Shown in pieces: positions 1 to 9,488 of a DNA stretch of 64,000 nt. Source of the DNA: JBBQWS01 sp038210415 (GTDB taxonomy: Bacteria > Actinomycetota > Actinomycetes > Prado026); the NCBI GenBank assembly GCA_038210415.1, contig JBBQWS010000004.1, positions 1 to 64,000 on the forward strand, in the 5' to 3' direction. The first letter of the stretch is position 1. Each line of letters starts with the position of its first letter. The translations under genes were made by a program, and so were the position numbers. Below the pieces are notes generated by a model. That model was given only the letters and a program-made list of their open reading frames with translations, ran no database searches and had not been told where the DNA came from.

Positions 1-81
1 CATCGCGGCGAGCGCGAACGAGAACACGTTGTAGATGGTCTGGAACTGCGCGCTGGACAACGACGTGACGAGCGAGGACAT
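1..81 (-). CDS. Partial N-terminus, possible microbial rhodopsin
   Basis: Only 27 codons lie in the window; the gene continues beyond the left edge. The ATG is preceded 3 nt upstream by a good Shine-Dalgarno sequence (GGAGGC), so the start is solid. The visible residues begin MSSLVTSLSSAQFQTIYNVF and enter a hydrophobic segment (FSFALAAM). From family knowledge, actinobacterial proton-pumping rhodopsins start with a short polar stretch followed by an 'S.QF..VYN.FSF..A.M' type first helix, which this resembles. No retinal lysine or pump triad can be seen because helices C and G are outside the window. It could be another multipass membrane protein; the family call is tentative. Confidence 0.4.
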   Translation of the reverse strand, partial: MSSLVTSLSSAQFQTIYNVFSFALAAM

Positions 82-468
82 GGTGCCTCCGTGAGGCCTG
101 ACTCGAATGTGAGCCGTCGTCTCCCGGAACGGCGGTCCCGGAGTCCCCGGGCGTCCCCATGCTGCGGTCGTCCGACCCGGACCGCAACTTGAACTGTGTC
201 TGGCGACCCCAGCTCTGGGTGCACAGCCCGGTCCGGAAGGATCGCGGGTCGAGTGTCCCTGACGGCGGTAACCCACAAGATCGTTGCCGAGGCATTTTCC
301 GCCGGGACCGCCACCGTCTTCGCCCGCGACCAGGCAGCAACAGCACGTAGAACCCGGCGGCTCTGGTGAAACGTGGACCGAGGTCGGCACCGGATGACCG
401 GAGGTCGACCTATGGTCGTTCAGGGCGAAGACCAGGAAGCGCTCGAGACTGTGCCCAGGCGGCCAACT
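82..468. other. Intergenic stretch, no gene found
   Basis: This 387-nt stretch lies between the rhodopsin-like start and the C5-epimerase stop, both read leftward. Short open frames here have no recognisable protein signature. It must hold the promoter of the left-edge gene and possibly a terminator for the epimerase gene, but I see no strong hairpin or convincing -35/-10 pair. Confidence 0.5.
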
Positions 469-2064
469 TCAGGAGAGTCGGACGGTTGCGCTGCCCACGT
501 ACCAACCGGCATCGATCCCGGTGGCCAGCTGGAAGTGCTCAACCCCGTTGACGGTTGCCCTGACCTGGATCGACACCGGGTCGCCGACGGTGAGGCCCGT
601 GGGGCGTGAACCGGTGACCCCCGCCGTGTCGGAGACCTGGTAGACCTTCCCCGGGTTGGCCACGACAGTGCCCGCACGCTGGATCCGATAGCCCAGCACC
701 GAGTATCGCCCCACCTGGTAGCAGTGTTGCGGCCACTCTCGGACCTTGTATCCAGCGAGGGTCCCGGCCGAGACCTGATACCAGATCCCCGTGTTGCGCA
801 TGACCTTGCCGCGATCGGAGTCCGGGGCCGAGCTGGTGTGTGCGATCCCCAGCGGCCTGCTCCCGAGAACGGTGCCGGCGGAGTTGAAACGGTAGCCCGT
901 GTAGTTGCCGGGCTCGAAGTGCACCGAGCCGGAGCTGAGCGGCGGATAGTCCGCGGCGAACAGGTCGGCCAGCCGTGCGAAGACAAGGTCCCCGGTGATG
1001 GCGTGCAGGTTCAGGTTCTGGCCCATGTGGGTGGAGTGGTACGAACCGGAGTCGAGTCCGTGCGTGACGCAGTAGTGGCTGCGCCAGCCGCGTGACCGGA
1101 CAAGCATCCCGCCGTCGCGCGCTGTCGTGAAGGCCGCCTGCACCAGGGTCTTGCACACGGCGTCCTGAGTGATCCGCCAGTAGTCGTACAGTCCGAAGGC
1201 CGCGAAGATGTGGCCGTTGTACGTGCAGTCGCCGCGCACCGCCACCGGGTTCGGGTATTCGTCCAGCCATAGGAGGCCGTTCACGACGTGGACGCCCCAG
1301 GGCTTGCGGGCCACAGCCGGGACGAGGAACGTCGCGTAGGTCTGGTCGGCGGCCGTCTTCCAAAGCTCGACCCCCGTCAGCTCGAACAGCCGAACGAACA
1401 GCGTCAGCGCCTGCCCCTGGGCCATCATCGAGAACCATGGGGGCTGGTAGATGTCGTAGGCGGCGTGGATCCGGTATGGGAAGGGGTAGGGGTACCACCA
1501 GCCGCCGCTGACGATCCTCCGGTTGACCAGGCGCTGCGCCTGCAGGACCGCGCGATCGAGGTAGGCCATGACCGACGTCTTGCGGTAGGACTCCAGCATC
1601 TGGATCCCGTACTGCGCCTGGGCCACCGGGTGGTCGTACAGTCGGCCGCCCAGCAGCACCATGCGTACTCCGTATCTGTCGTGCGTGCCGGTATCGGCCA
1701 GCGGCGTGGGCACCACGCAGCGGTAGGGGTACAGCGACGGCGGCAGGACCGTCAGCGGGAACGGGTAAACGAGGTAGCTGCCGGTCACGGCTGCCGGTCT
1801 GGTCGACAGCCGACCGGATCCGACCTGGGATGCCACGGGAACGTGAGGAGCCTTGGCGGCCGTTCCGTCGCCGGTGAGCATCTCGGGCCAATGTGGCGGC
1901 GAGATCTCGACGCCGGGGTCGACGACACGTGGCGGTGGCACTGGACTGACGCCGACCGCGCGCAGCAACTCCCGCCCCGCGACCGACGGACGCGGGACGA
2001 GCCAGGGCAGGGGAACGAAGGTGATCGCTGAGAGAACCGACCTGCGTGAGGGATGGCTTGACAT
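469..2064 (-). CDS. Exported D-glucuronyl C5-epimerase-like protein
   Basis: 531 residues. The N-terminus has twin arginines (SRRSVLSA) followed by a hydrophobic stretch ending in PRPSVAGRE, suggesting Tat or Sec export. The middle (about residues 130-330) has the pattern of the glucuronyl C5-epimerase C-terminal domain: a YGIQML..Y...S...YL repeat, a GGWWYPYPFPY segment, and PPWFSMMAQGQALTLFVRLFELTG, an alpha/alpha-toroid signature. The C-terminal 150 residues look like a separate beta-rich domain. The animal/alginate-type enzymes epimerise uronic acids in polysaccharides; the substrate here is unknown. Preceded by GGTGAG about 9 nt before the ATG. Nearest neighbours (MMPL, secreted proteins) also act at the cell surface. 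Family call fairly sure, activity unproven. Confidence 0.65.
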   Translation of the reverse strand: MSSHPSRRSVLSAITFVPLPWLVPRPSVAGRELLRAVGVSPVPPPRVVDPGVEISPPHWPEMLTGDGTAAKAPHVPVASQVGSGRLSTRPAAVTGSYLVYPFPLTVLPPSLYPYRCVVPTPLADTGTHDRYGVRMVLLGGRLYDHPVAQAQYGIQMLESYRKTSVMAYLDRAVLQAQRLVNRRIVSGGWWYPYPFPYRIHAAYDIYQPPWFSMMAQGQALTLFVRLFELTGVELWKTAADQTYATFLVPAVARKPWGVHVVNGLLWLDEYPNPVAVRGDCTYNGHIFAAFGLYDYWRITQDAVCKTLVQAAFTTARDGGMLVRSRGWRSHYCVTHGLDSGSYHSTHMGQNLNLHAITGDLVFARLADLFAADYPPLSSGSVHFEPGNYTGYRFNSAGTVLGSRPLGIAHTSSAPDSDRGKVMRNTGIWYQVSAGTLAGYKVREWPQHCYQVGRYSVLGYRIQRAGTVVANPGKVYQVSDTAGVTGSRPTGLTVGDPVSIQVRATVNGVEHFQLATGIDAGWYVGSATVRLS

Positions 2065-2268
2065 GGCGGACTCACCTCACCGATGTGGAGCCGCCCGGCT
2101 CCTGTTCAAGCCTGTCTGTCAGCGGGCCGGCAGTCACGAGGCTAAAGTCCTCGAGTCGTCGGGTATCAACCCACCGCCCGACCGGAGTCACTCCCCGAGA
2201 CGCTGTGGCCATTCTCCCGGTCACGTCGAAACCCAGGACGCGCCGGATTCTTCGAAGTCAGTTCGTCG

Positions 2269-4752
2269 CTAGACCACCCAGGCCGGCACGCTCTCCTCGC
2301 CGGGCTCGCTGACGTCGACGATCTCGTCGTCGCCTGCGGCGGCGTCCTGCTCGGACTCGACGCTGACGTGCGGCAGGACGCGTGACAACCAGCCGGGGAG
2401 CCACCAGTTGGCCTTGCCGAAGATGGTCATCAGCGACGGGATGAGGATGAGCCGGACAACGAAGGCGTCCAGCAGCACCGCGGTCGACAGCGCCACCCCA
2501 AAGAGCTTGATGGTGGCGTCGTTGCCGAAGATGAACGCGCCGAAAACGCTCGTCATGATCGCCGCCGCGATGGCGACGACGCGCCCGGATCCGCCGAGCC
2601 CGCGGCGGACGGCCTTGCGGTTGTCGCCGGTGATCACCCACTCCTCGCGCATCCGACTCACCAGGAACACCTGGTAGTCGCAGGACAGCCCGAACAGGAT
2701 CGCGAAGACCATGACCGGCAGGAACGGGAAGATCGGTCCGGTCGACTGCAGGTTGATCAGCGTGGCGAACCAGCCCCACTGGAACACGGCCACCGTGATT
2801 CCCATGGCTGCGCCGAGCGAGAGCAGGCTCGACAGGGCAGCGGTCGCCGGCACCAGTATCGACCGGAAGAGCACCACCAGGGCCAGGAAGCCGAGCCCCA
2901 CGACGATCATCAGGAACCAGGGCAGCGCGTTCTGCAGCACCTGGGTGAAGTCGACGGTCACAGCCTGGAACCCGCCGACGTACGCCCTGGCCCCGGTCTG
3001 GGCGGTCGCTCCGGGAATCACGTTCTCGCGCAGGTGCGCCAGGAGCTCGGTCGTGAGCGCGTCCTGCGGCGCGGTCTTGGGGATCACCTGTACCGGAGCG
3101 ACGGTCGCAGTCGCGGCGACCGGAGCCGCCGCAGCCAGGGCAACGCCGGGGTCGGCGTTCAGAGCCTTCGTCAACGCGTCTACGGCCGCCTGGTCGCCGG
3201 CCGCCGGAAGCTTGACCGCGAGGTAGAACGGCCCGTTCACGCCGGGTCCGAATCCATCGGCAGTCAGCTGGTACGCGATCCGAGGCAGGCTGCCCTCTGG
3301 CGCCCCGGAGTCGTCGGAGAAGCCAAGTCGCAGCGAGAGCATCGGGATCGCGACCACCAGCATCACCGCGAGGGCGAAGGCCGCCGTCAGCCACGGTCGC
3401 TTCTGCAGCCAGTTGCCGTACCGGGCGAACAAGCTGGGACGGCGCGGGTCCGGCGGGTTGCCCCGGTGCACGAGCCGCCGCCAGGCCAGCCCGATCAGGG
3501 TGACCGGGAAGTACAGGACCCAGCCGAGGTACCGCAGCAGCCGGCCCAGCGTGTGCCGGCTGCCCGTCAGTCGCTGGGTGGGGATCGCCTCGGCATCGGT
3601 GACCCAGGCCATCCGGCCGACGAACGCCCAGGTGCCGAGCAACGACAGCACGGCCGGCAGCAGCAGCAGCGCTCCGACCATCACGATGAACACGGTGATC
3701 GCGGCCGCGACAGCAATGCCGTTGAAGAAGGTGATTCGCATGACGAAGAGCCCCAGCAGAGCGATGATCACCGTCGCCGCCGCGAACTGCACGGCCCGGC
3801 CCGAGGTCCGCACCGACTCCAGCGCGGCCTCCCGGGGCGTCCGGCCGTGCACGATCGCGTCGCGATAGCGGTTGATGACGAACAACGAGTAGTCGATGCC
3901 GACCCCGAGTCCGATCATCGAGGCCAGGATCGGCGCGAACGTCGCGACATCGAAGCCCCGCGCGACGAGCGGCAGCGCGAAGCTGGTGGCGAGCGCCACG
4001 GACAGTGCGGCCGAGACGATGGGCAGGAAGGCGCCGAGGATCGAGCCGAACGCGAACAGCAGGATGATCAGCGCCACACTGACGCCGATGCCCTCGGAGG
4101 ACGGCGGCTCGCCGCCGACGAAGCCGAAGACGCCGTTGGCCCCGACCTTCAGGCCGTCCTTGCCGTTCTGCGCCTTCACCAGGTCCAGCGCGGCGACAGC
4201 ATCCTTGGTGTTGAGGTCGTTCATGGACTTGCCCACGAACGAGACGGTGGCGTAGGCGACGGTGCCGTCCGGGCTGACGCCGGCCTGGCCGAAGTGGGCG
4301 AGCGCACCCTGCGCCGCGGGGGAGAGCTGTGGCTGCTGACCACCTTGGCTGCCCTGCCCACTCTTCCCCTGGTCGCCCTGGTCCGCCGGCTGCTTGGGGC
4401 AGGCCGAGCCGATCGGCGCGCCGAACGGCGTGAGCACGCAGGTCACGCCGCGCGAGGTGGACAGCCGGGTCAGCAGCGAAGTCATCGTGGCCTTGGCGGC
4501 CGTGTCGGTTGCCTTGCCGGAGGCGGGCTTCCAGACGACCTGCCCGTCCAGACCGGCCCCGGTTCCTGCACCAGCGGAAAGCCCGGACAGGAGGTCCTGC
4601 GCGGTCGCCGACTCGGTGTCGGGCAGCTGGAAGTTGTCGTTGTAGTCGCCGCCGAGCGTGGTCCCGAGGATGCCGACCGCGATCATGATGCCGAGCCAGG
4701 TGAGCAGTGCGTAGATCGGTCGACGTACAGCCCACTGAGATACCCCGCCCAT
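2269..4752 (-). CDS. MMPL/RND-family lipid or drug exporter
   Basis: 827 residues, normal length for a single-chain MMPL transporter. Two similar halves each start with one membrane helix (residues about 15-35 and 455-475), then an extracytoplasmic loop, then a five-helix bundle of the sterol-sensing/MMPL type. The first bundle contains GLGVGIDYSLFVINRYRD (about residues 270-290) and the second GLSCDYQVFLVSRMREEW (about 665-685). The Asp-Tyr pairs are the expected proton-relay positions. The first loop carries a low-complexity Gln/Gly insert. These pumps move lipids or hydrophobic toxins across the plasma membrane using the proton gradient. ATG at 4752 has AAGGGTGG upstream; a long hairpin lies just ahead (4769-4811). 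Substrate unknown. Confidence 0.9.
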   Translation of the reverse strand: MGGVSQWAVRRPIYALLTWLGIMIAVGILGTTLGGDYNDNFQLPDTESATAQDLLSGLSAGAGTGAGLDGQVVWKPASGKATDTAAKATMTSLLTRLSTSRGVTCVLTPFGAPIGSACPKQPADQGDQGKSGQGSQGGQQPQLSPAAQGALAHFGQAGVSPDGTVAYATVSFVGKSMNDLNTKDAVAALDLVKAQNGKDGLKVGANGVFGFVGGEPPSSEGIGVSVALIILLFAFGSILGAFLPIVSAALSVALATSFALPLVARGFDVATFAPILASMIGLGVGIDYSLFVINRYRDAIVHGRTPREAALESVRTSGRAVQFAAATVIIALLGLFVMRITFFNGIAVAAAITVFIVMVGALLLLPAVLSLLGTWAFVGRMAWVTDAEAIPTQRLTGSRHTLGRLLRYLGWVLYFPVTLIGLAWRRLVHRGNPPDPRRPSLFARYGNWLQKRPWLTAAFALAVMLVVAIPMLSLRLGFSDDSGAPEGSLPRIAYQLTADGFGPGVNGPFYLAVKLPAAGDQAAVDALTKALNADPGVALAAAAPVAATATVAPVQVIPKTAPQDALTTELLAHLRENVIPGATAQTGARAYVGGFQAVTVDFTQVLQNALPWFLMIVVGLGFLALVVLFRSILVPATAALSSLLSLGAAMGITVAVFQWGWFATLINLQSTGPIFPFLPVMVFAILFGLSCDYQVFLVSRMREEWVITGDNRKAVRRGLGGSGRVVAIAAAIMTSVFGAFIFGNDATIKLFGVALSTAVLLDAFVVRLILIPSLMTIFGKANWWLPGWLSRVLPHVSVESEQDAAAGDDEIVDVSEPGEESVPAWVV

Positions 4753-4768
4753 GCTGTCCCACCCTTCA

Positions 4769-4811
4769 TTGCCTCCGTCGAACGCTATTGCTGAGCGTCC
4801 GACGGAGGCAA
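4769..4811. terminator. Long perfect hairpin ahead of the MMPL gene
   Basis: TTGCCTCCGTCG (4769-4780) pairs with CGACGGAGGCAA (4800-4811), 12 bp. After one A/C mismatch the stem continues as ACGCT/AGCGT around a 7-nt loop. It sits between the stop of the TIGR03118-type gene (4848) and the MMPL start (4752), both leftward. It is best read as a factor-independent type terminator, although no U-run follows; because it lies 17 nt before the MMPL start it could also act as an operator or attenuator. Confidence 0.6.
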
Positions 4812-4847
4812 CTGGTTAGGAGTTGAACAGACGGGGGTTACCCGGGG

Positions 4848-5939
4848 TCAGCCGAGCGTAAGCAGGCCCAGCAGCCCGTGCGACTCGCCGGCCGGTCCGG
4901 CGCTGAACCACAGGGCGTTCCTCGGCGCGTTCACGCCGTTGCCGGGGAGCAGACCCCACAAGCCGTCGATCGAGACCGGCATTCTGTCGGTTCCGAGGAG
5001 CGTCCCCATCAGCTTCCATGTCGTCAGGTCGTACGCGTGGATCCGCCCGTCACCGAAGTTCCCGACGAGCAGGTCGCCGGCGTACTGCCCGAAGCCGGCC
5101 GGAGCGACGGCCAGACCCCATGGCGAGTCGAGCGGCCCCCGGCGAGCGATCGACCCGAGCAGCCGACCGTTCAGCGTGTACGCGTCCACGAACCCATGGC
5201 CGGAGCCCGGGGCGTCGTCGTGCCTGGTCGGGTCCGTCTTGGCATACGCGACGAGTACCTGGTTGCCGACCACTGCGACGTTGAACGGCGCATACCCTGG
5301 CGGAAGGCTCGGGTCGACGAACTGGTGCGCACCCGCGTGGATTCGGCCGAAGGTGCTGTTGAACATGTCGATCCGGCCGGAGTGGAAGTTGGCTGCCAGC
5401 AACCGTTCGGTGCCGCCGACCTGCTCCAGCGCCAGCCCCTTGTAGACGGCGCCCGCGGTGGCCGCAACCTGGACGGCGGACGTGCCTGCGGCCGGATTCC
5501 ACCCGCTCAGCACACCGTTCTCGCTCGCGAAGACAAAGAAGGCCGGGGCCCCGTCCGGCAGCACGAAACCGGGCGTCGGGTTGAAGACCTGGCCGGTGGG
5601 GGCGCCGCCGGGCACCGAGACGACCAAAGGGATCCCGGTGACCGATCCGCCGGCACCGGCGCCGGTGTACAGCGTCGACACGTCAGTGCCGTTGTCGGAC
5701 ACCCAGAGCGGCGTCGAGGGGCCTGCGGACAGCCCCCACGCGTTGACCAGGTTGGGGTCGGTGAGCGTAGCCAAACCCGCCTGGTCCGACACCAGGTTGC
5801 TCTGCACGTACCTCGACCCCGCCCTGGCGGTGTGGTTGAGCGGCGCGCCGAAGGCCGGTGCGGGCACCACCAGCGCAAGCGTCAACATCCCCAAGGCAGC
5901 TCCGGCTGTGGCCAGCGGTCGATGGATGGCGTGGACCAT
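4848..5939 (-). CDS. Secreted TIGR03118-family protein
   Basis: 363 residues from the ATG at 5939, chosen because GGAGGAATC precedes it immediately and a signal peptide starts there (MVHAIHRPLATAGAALGMLT...APAFG-A, cleavage near residue 33). The mature part begins with YVQSNLVSDQAGLATLTDPNLVNAWGLS, typical of the TIGR03118 family of exported proteins, and repeats NHL/beta-propeller-like units such as FNVAVVGNQVLVAYA and SPWGLAVAPAGFGQYAGDLLVGNFGDGRIHAYD. Family members are of unknown function; a six-bladed propeller is the likely fold. It is divergent from the GH15 enzyme across a 162-nt shared upstream region, so co-regulation is possible but inferred. Confidence 0.8.
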   Translation of the reverse strand: MVHAIHRPLATAGAALGMLTLALVVPAPAFGAPLNHTARAGSRYVQSNLVSDQAGLATLTDPNLVNAWGLSAGPSTPLWVSDNGTDVSTLYTGAGAGGSVTGIPLVVSVPGGAPTGQVFNPTPGFVLPDGAPAFFVFASENGVLSGWNPAAGTSAVQVAATAGAVYKGLALEQVGGTERLLAANFHSGRIDMFNSTFGRIHAGAHQFVDPSLPPGYAPFNVAVVGNQVLVAYAKTDPTRHDDAPGSGHGFVDAYTLNGRLLGSIARRGPLDSPWGLAVAPAGFGQYAGDLLVGNFGDGRIHAYDLTTWKLMGTLLGTDRMPVSIDGLWGLLPGNGVNAPRNALWFSAGPAGESHGLLGLLTLG

Positions 5940-6101
5940 GATTCCTCCTCGCGCACGAGCGGCGGACCCGGGCGTCCGGGCCCCGATGGGTCTGCAACGG
6001 CTGGGCAGCCGAGCCGGTTCAGGTGGCCCGGTGTTTCCAACTGCGCCGGCCCGGGAAGCATCGCCTCGACAGCGCAGCGGCTCACGCGCCCGGAGGTCCT
6101 C

Positions 6102-9100
6102 ATGGTCCAGCTCACGTCCGTCCGTCGCAGCCGGTCGATACGCAGGTCGGTGGCCGTCGCCAGCGCGACCGCCCTCGCGGTGGCGATGTTCGGGTCCGCG
6201 TTGCCCGCGCAGGCTGCCACGACCGCGCCGGGAGGTCCCGGCGCGACGTCGCACTTCGACCTCGCGCGCAAGGACTGCCTCGGCACGGCTCGCAACGCCA
6301 CGTCCAAGGTGTGGTTCACCGTCGCCGGAGGCGTGCTCTCCGACGTGTACTACCCGACCATCGACACGACCAACGTCGAGACGCTGCAGTACGTCGTCAC
6401 CGACGGCACGACCTTCACCGACCTGCAGACCCGTGACATGACCTACACCGTCAAGTCACTCGACCGCTCAGGGATGGCGTGCCGGGTGACCAGCACGGCC
6501 AAGAGCGGGCGCTACACCCTGACCACCGACTACGTGACCGACCCCGGTCGCGCGAGCGTCGTGATGCGTACGACGTTGACGCCGACGACTCCAAAGGACG
6601 CGCTGCAGGTCTTCGCCCGGTTCGACGGGACCATCAACGGCAACGGAGGCGGCGGCACTGGCAACGCAGGTGCGGACGACGCCGTCATCGACACCTCGAC
6701 GGGCTCCCCGGTGCCCGTGTCTATCGACACGAACACGTCGACGATCGCTGCCAACCGCGACTACGCCCAACCGGTCTACGCCGCGCTGCGCGCCGACCGA
6801 CCCTTCCTGACCGCGTCCAGCGGGTACGCCGGCACGGCCAGCGACGGCCTCGCCCAGCTCGACGCGGACCGGCGCCTGTCGACGGAGTTCGACAGCGCCA
6901 CCCAGGGCAACGTCGTACAGACGGCGCAGGTCGACGCACGGCCCGGCCGCTCCTTCACCCTCGCGCTCGGCTTCGGCTCGACCCAGGCGTCGGCGGTGAC
7001 GACAGCGGGACGCAGCGCCTCCGCGTCGTTCGGCGACACGTCCGCGCGCTACCGCGCGGGGTGGACGGCGTACGACGCGGCGCTGAACCCGCCGGCGCGT
7101 CCGCGCGGGGCTTCTACCGCCCAGCGCGATGCCCTGGCCCGCACCTACTATCTCTCCGCCAACGTGCTCAAGGCGAGCGAGGACAAGACGTTCCCGGGCG
7201 CGGTCGTCGCGTCGCTCGCCAGCCCGTGGGGGCAGGCGGTCAGCGCGGGCGACCCGGCCCTGACCTACTTCGGCTCTTACCGTGAGGTTTTCGCGCGCGA
7301 CCTCTACGAGACGTTTACCGGGCTCGTCGCATCGGGTGACCTGAAGACCGCCAAAGCCACGGTGCAGTTCCTCTTCACCCGGCAGCAGCAGCCCGACGGC
7401 TCGATGCCACGCAACAGCCTCGTCAACGGCAAGCCGGCACCGGACTCTTTCGGCACGCAACTCGACGAGGTCGCGTACCCGATCGTGATGGCCCGGACGA
7501 TCGGGCTCATCGACCCGACGTTCTACGTCCAGCACATCAAGCGGGCGGCCGACTTCCTGGTGGCGCACGGGCCGGCGTTCGGGTCGGAGCGGTGGGAGGA
7601 GCAGAGCGGCTACTCGCCGTCGACCATTGCGGCCGAGATCGCCGGGCTGACGGCCGCGGGGTGGATCGCCCAGCGGAACGGCGACGCCTCGGGGGCGCGC
7701 ACCTACCGCGCGACCGCCGACCACTACCAGCGCAACGTCAAGACGTGGATGGTCACCACGTCAGGCCCGCTGAGCGCCGACCCGTACTTCATCCGCCTGT
7801 CCAAGACCGGCGATCCGAACGCGGCCATCACGTACAACCTCGGCAACGGTGGCCCGACCGCCGACCAGCGTGAGGTTGTCGACGCGGGCTTCCTCGAGCT
7901 GACGCGCCTCGGGGTGCTTCCGGCGAGCGACCCGACGGTCGCCGCCACGCTCCCGCTCGTCGATGCGACGCTGCAGGCCGGCACGAACCCGATGAGCGGG
8001 TTCTACCGGTACGGCACGACCGCCGCCGGCACCGAGGACGGGTACGGCGACTGCAACACCGGGGACCCGACCGACTGCTCCGTGCAGGGCAAGCCGTGGG
8101 CCGGCACCTGCGACGTCCAGGGGCAGAACAAGGGTTCGGGGCACCTGTGGCCCGTGCTGGCGGGGGAGCGCGGCGAGCACGCGGTCGCAACCGGCGACAC
8201 GTCCACCGCGGCCGCGCTGTGGCAGGGCATGGCGAGCACCGGGTCCGGCGTCGGGCTGATCCCCGAGCAGGCGTGGGAGAACCCGGGTCTCGCGGCGTCA
8301 CCGTGGGGCACCGCCCCTGAGTGCGCGTCGATCGGGTTCGAGAACGGCAAGGCTGCCGGCAGCGCCGCGCCGTTGACCTGGTCGGCCGCGCAGTTCGTCC
8401 GGCTGTCGACCGACCTCCGGGCCGGTCGGATCACCGAGCAGCCGGTCGATACCGTCGCCCGGTACGTCATCCGCACGCAGGGCGAGACCCCCGTCACCGT
8501 GACCGCGCCCGCGGACGGAGCCCTGGTGACGAGCAGCACGACCGTGACCGGCACTGCTGCGCCAGGGGCCAAGATCGACGTGGATGCCGTGAATACCGAC
8601 ATCGACGGCGTAGCGGCCTCAGCCACGACCACCGCCGCGTCGGACGGCTCGTTCTCGGTCGACGTGACCGTTCCGCCCGGCACCGTGTCCCTCACCGTGA
8701 CGGCGACCGACTCCGCAGGGGCAACCGGGTTCGCGCAACGGACCGTGGTCAACGACGTTGTGCCGGGGACGCTGGTCCTCGGGGTCGACGACCCGTCGGG
8801 TGACGACAACGGTCCGGGCACCTACGCGTACCCGAGCGCGGCCGACTTCAAGCCCGGGGCGTACGACCTCCAGCGGTTCGAGGTCTACGACAGTGGCCCC
8901 GACACAGTGACGTTCCGCGCCCGCACAGCTGACCTGTCGCCGACGTTCGGCAGCCCGCTGGGTGCGCAGCTGCTCGACGTGTACGTCCGCAACCCGGCCG
9001 GCGGGGCAGGCTCGACTGCAGCGTCCTACCCGCAGCGGAACTACACCGTCGCACCGGGGTGGACCCGGCTGATCGAGGTGCAGGGATTCGGTCAGCGGTT

Positions 9101-9476
9101 CGTCGACGACAGCGGGGCCACCGTGGGATCGGTCGCGATCCGGGCAGCCGCCGTCACCCGCTACATCACGTTCACGGTCTCGAAGGCGGCCCTCGGCGGG
9201 ACGCCGACCACCGGGTGGTCCTTCGCAGTGACGCTCACCGGGCAGGACGGCTTCAGCCCCGATCAGGCCCGCGGGTTCACCCCGACCGGCGAGGCGTACC
9301 AGTTCGGAGTCTGCACGGCGGCCGCGGTGGCGGCCGGTAACCCGATCTGCGCGCTGGACCCGACCACAGTGCCCAAGGCGGTGGACGTCATCACTCCCAA
9401 CGGCGTCGACCAGGCCGCTGAGCTGAACCCGATCACGAACGTCCCGGTCGTGGTCAACGGCGTCACGGTGCCCTGA
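6102..9476 (+). CDS. Secreted GH15 glucodextranase/glucoamylase-like enzyme
   Basis: 1124 residues from the ATG at 6102, set by GGAGGT 4 nt upstream and a signal peptide (basic N-end, then AMFGSALPAQA-A, cleavage near residue 38). Domain order follows bacterial glucodextranase. An N-terminal beta-sandwich (about 40-300) is followed by a GH15 alpha/alpha toroid (about 310-790) with REVFARDLYET, QPDGSMPRNS, the likely acid in ERWEEQSGYSP (near residue 500) and the likely base in LIPEQAWENP (near residue 720). Then come an Ig-like domain (about 800-890) and a C-terminal DOMON-like glucodextranase-C domain (about 900-1080) starting DDPSGDDNGPGTYAYP. It should release glucose or beta-glucose from alpha-glucans outside the cell. 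Dextran versus starch preference cannot be judged here. Confidence 0.88.
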   Translation: MVQLTSVRRSRSIRRSVAVASATALAVAMFGSALPAQAATTAPGGPGATSHFDLARKDCLGTARNATSKVWFTVAGGVLSDVYYPTIDTTNVETLQYVVTDGTTFTDLQTRDMTYTVKSLDRSGMACRVTSTAKSGRYTLTTDYVTDPGRASVVMRTTLTPTTPKDALQVFARFDGTINGNGGGGTGNAGADDAVIDTSTGSPVPVSIDTNTSTIAANRDYAQPVYAALRADRPFLTASSGYAGTASDGLAQLDADRRLSTEFDSATQGNVVQTAQVDARPGRSFTLALGFGSTQASAVTTAGRSASASFGDTSARYRAGWTAYDAALNPPARPRGASTAQRDALARTYYLSANVLKASEDKTFPGAVVASLASPWGQAVSAGDPALTYFGSYREVFARDLYETFTGLVASGDLKTAKATVQFLFTRQQQPDGSMPRNSLVNGKPAPDSFGTQLDEVAYPIVMARTIGLIDPTFYVQHIKRAADFLVAHGPAFGSERWEEQSGYSPSTIAAEIAGLTAAGWIAQRNGDASGARTYRATADHYQRNVKTWMVTTSGPLSADPYFIRLSKTGDPNAAITYNLGNGGPTADQREVVDAGFLELTRLGVLPASDPTVAATLPLVDATLQAGTNPMSGFYRYGTTAAGTEDGYGDCNTGDPTDCSVQGKPWAGTCDVQGQNKGSGHLWPVLAGERGEHAVATGDTSTAAALWQGMASTGSGVGLIPEQAWENPGLAASPWGTAPECASIGFENGKAAGSAAPLTWSAAQFVRLSTDLRAGRITEQPVDTVARYVIRTQGETPVTVTAPADGALVTSSTTVTGTAAPGAKIDVDAVNTDIDGVAASATTTAASDGSFSVDVTVPPGTVSLTVTATDSAGATGFAQRTVVNDVVPGTLVLGVDDPSGDDNGPGTYAYPSAADFKPGAYDLQRFEVYDSGPDTVTFRARTADLSPTFGSPLGAQLLDVYVRNPAGGAGSTAASYPQRNYTVAPGWTRLIEVQGFGQRFVDDSGATVGSVAIRAAAVTRYITFTVSKAALGGTPTTGWSFAVTLTGQDGFSPDQARGFTPTGEAYQFGVCTAAAVAAGNPICALDPTTVPKAVDVITPNGVDQAAELNPITNVPVVVNGVTVP

Positions 9477-9488
9477 GCGAAAGCACCA

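Noticed and set aside
3034..4794. A 586-residue rightward open frame opposite the MMPL gene
   Set aside because: Gly/Arg/Glu-rich, no domain; a typical high-GC antisense shadow of a clear transporter gene.
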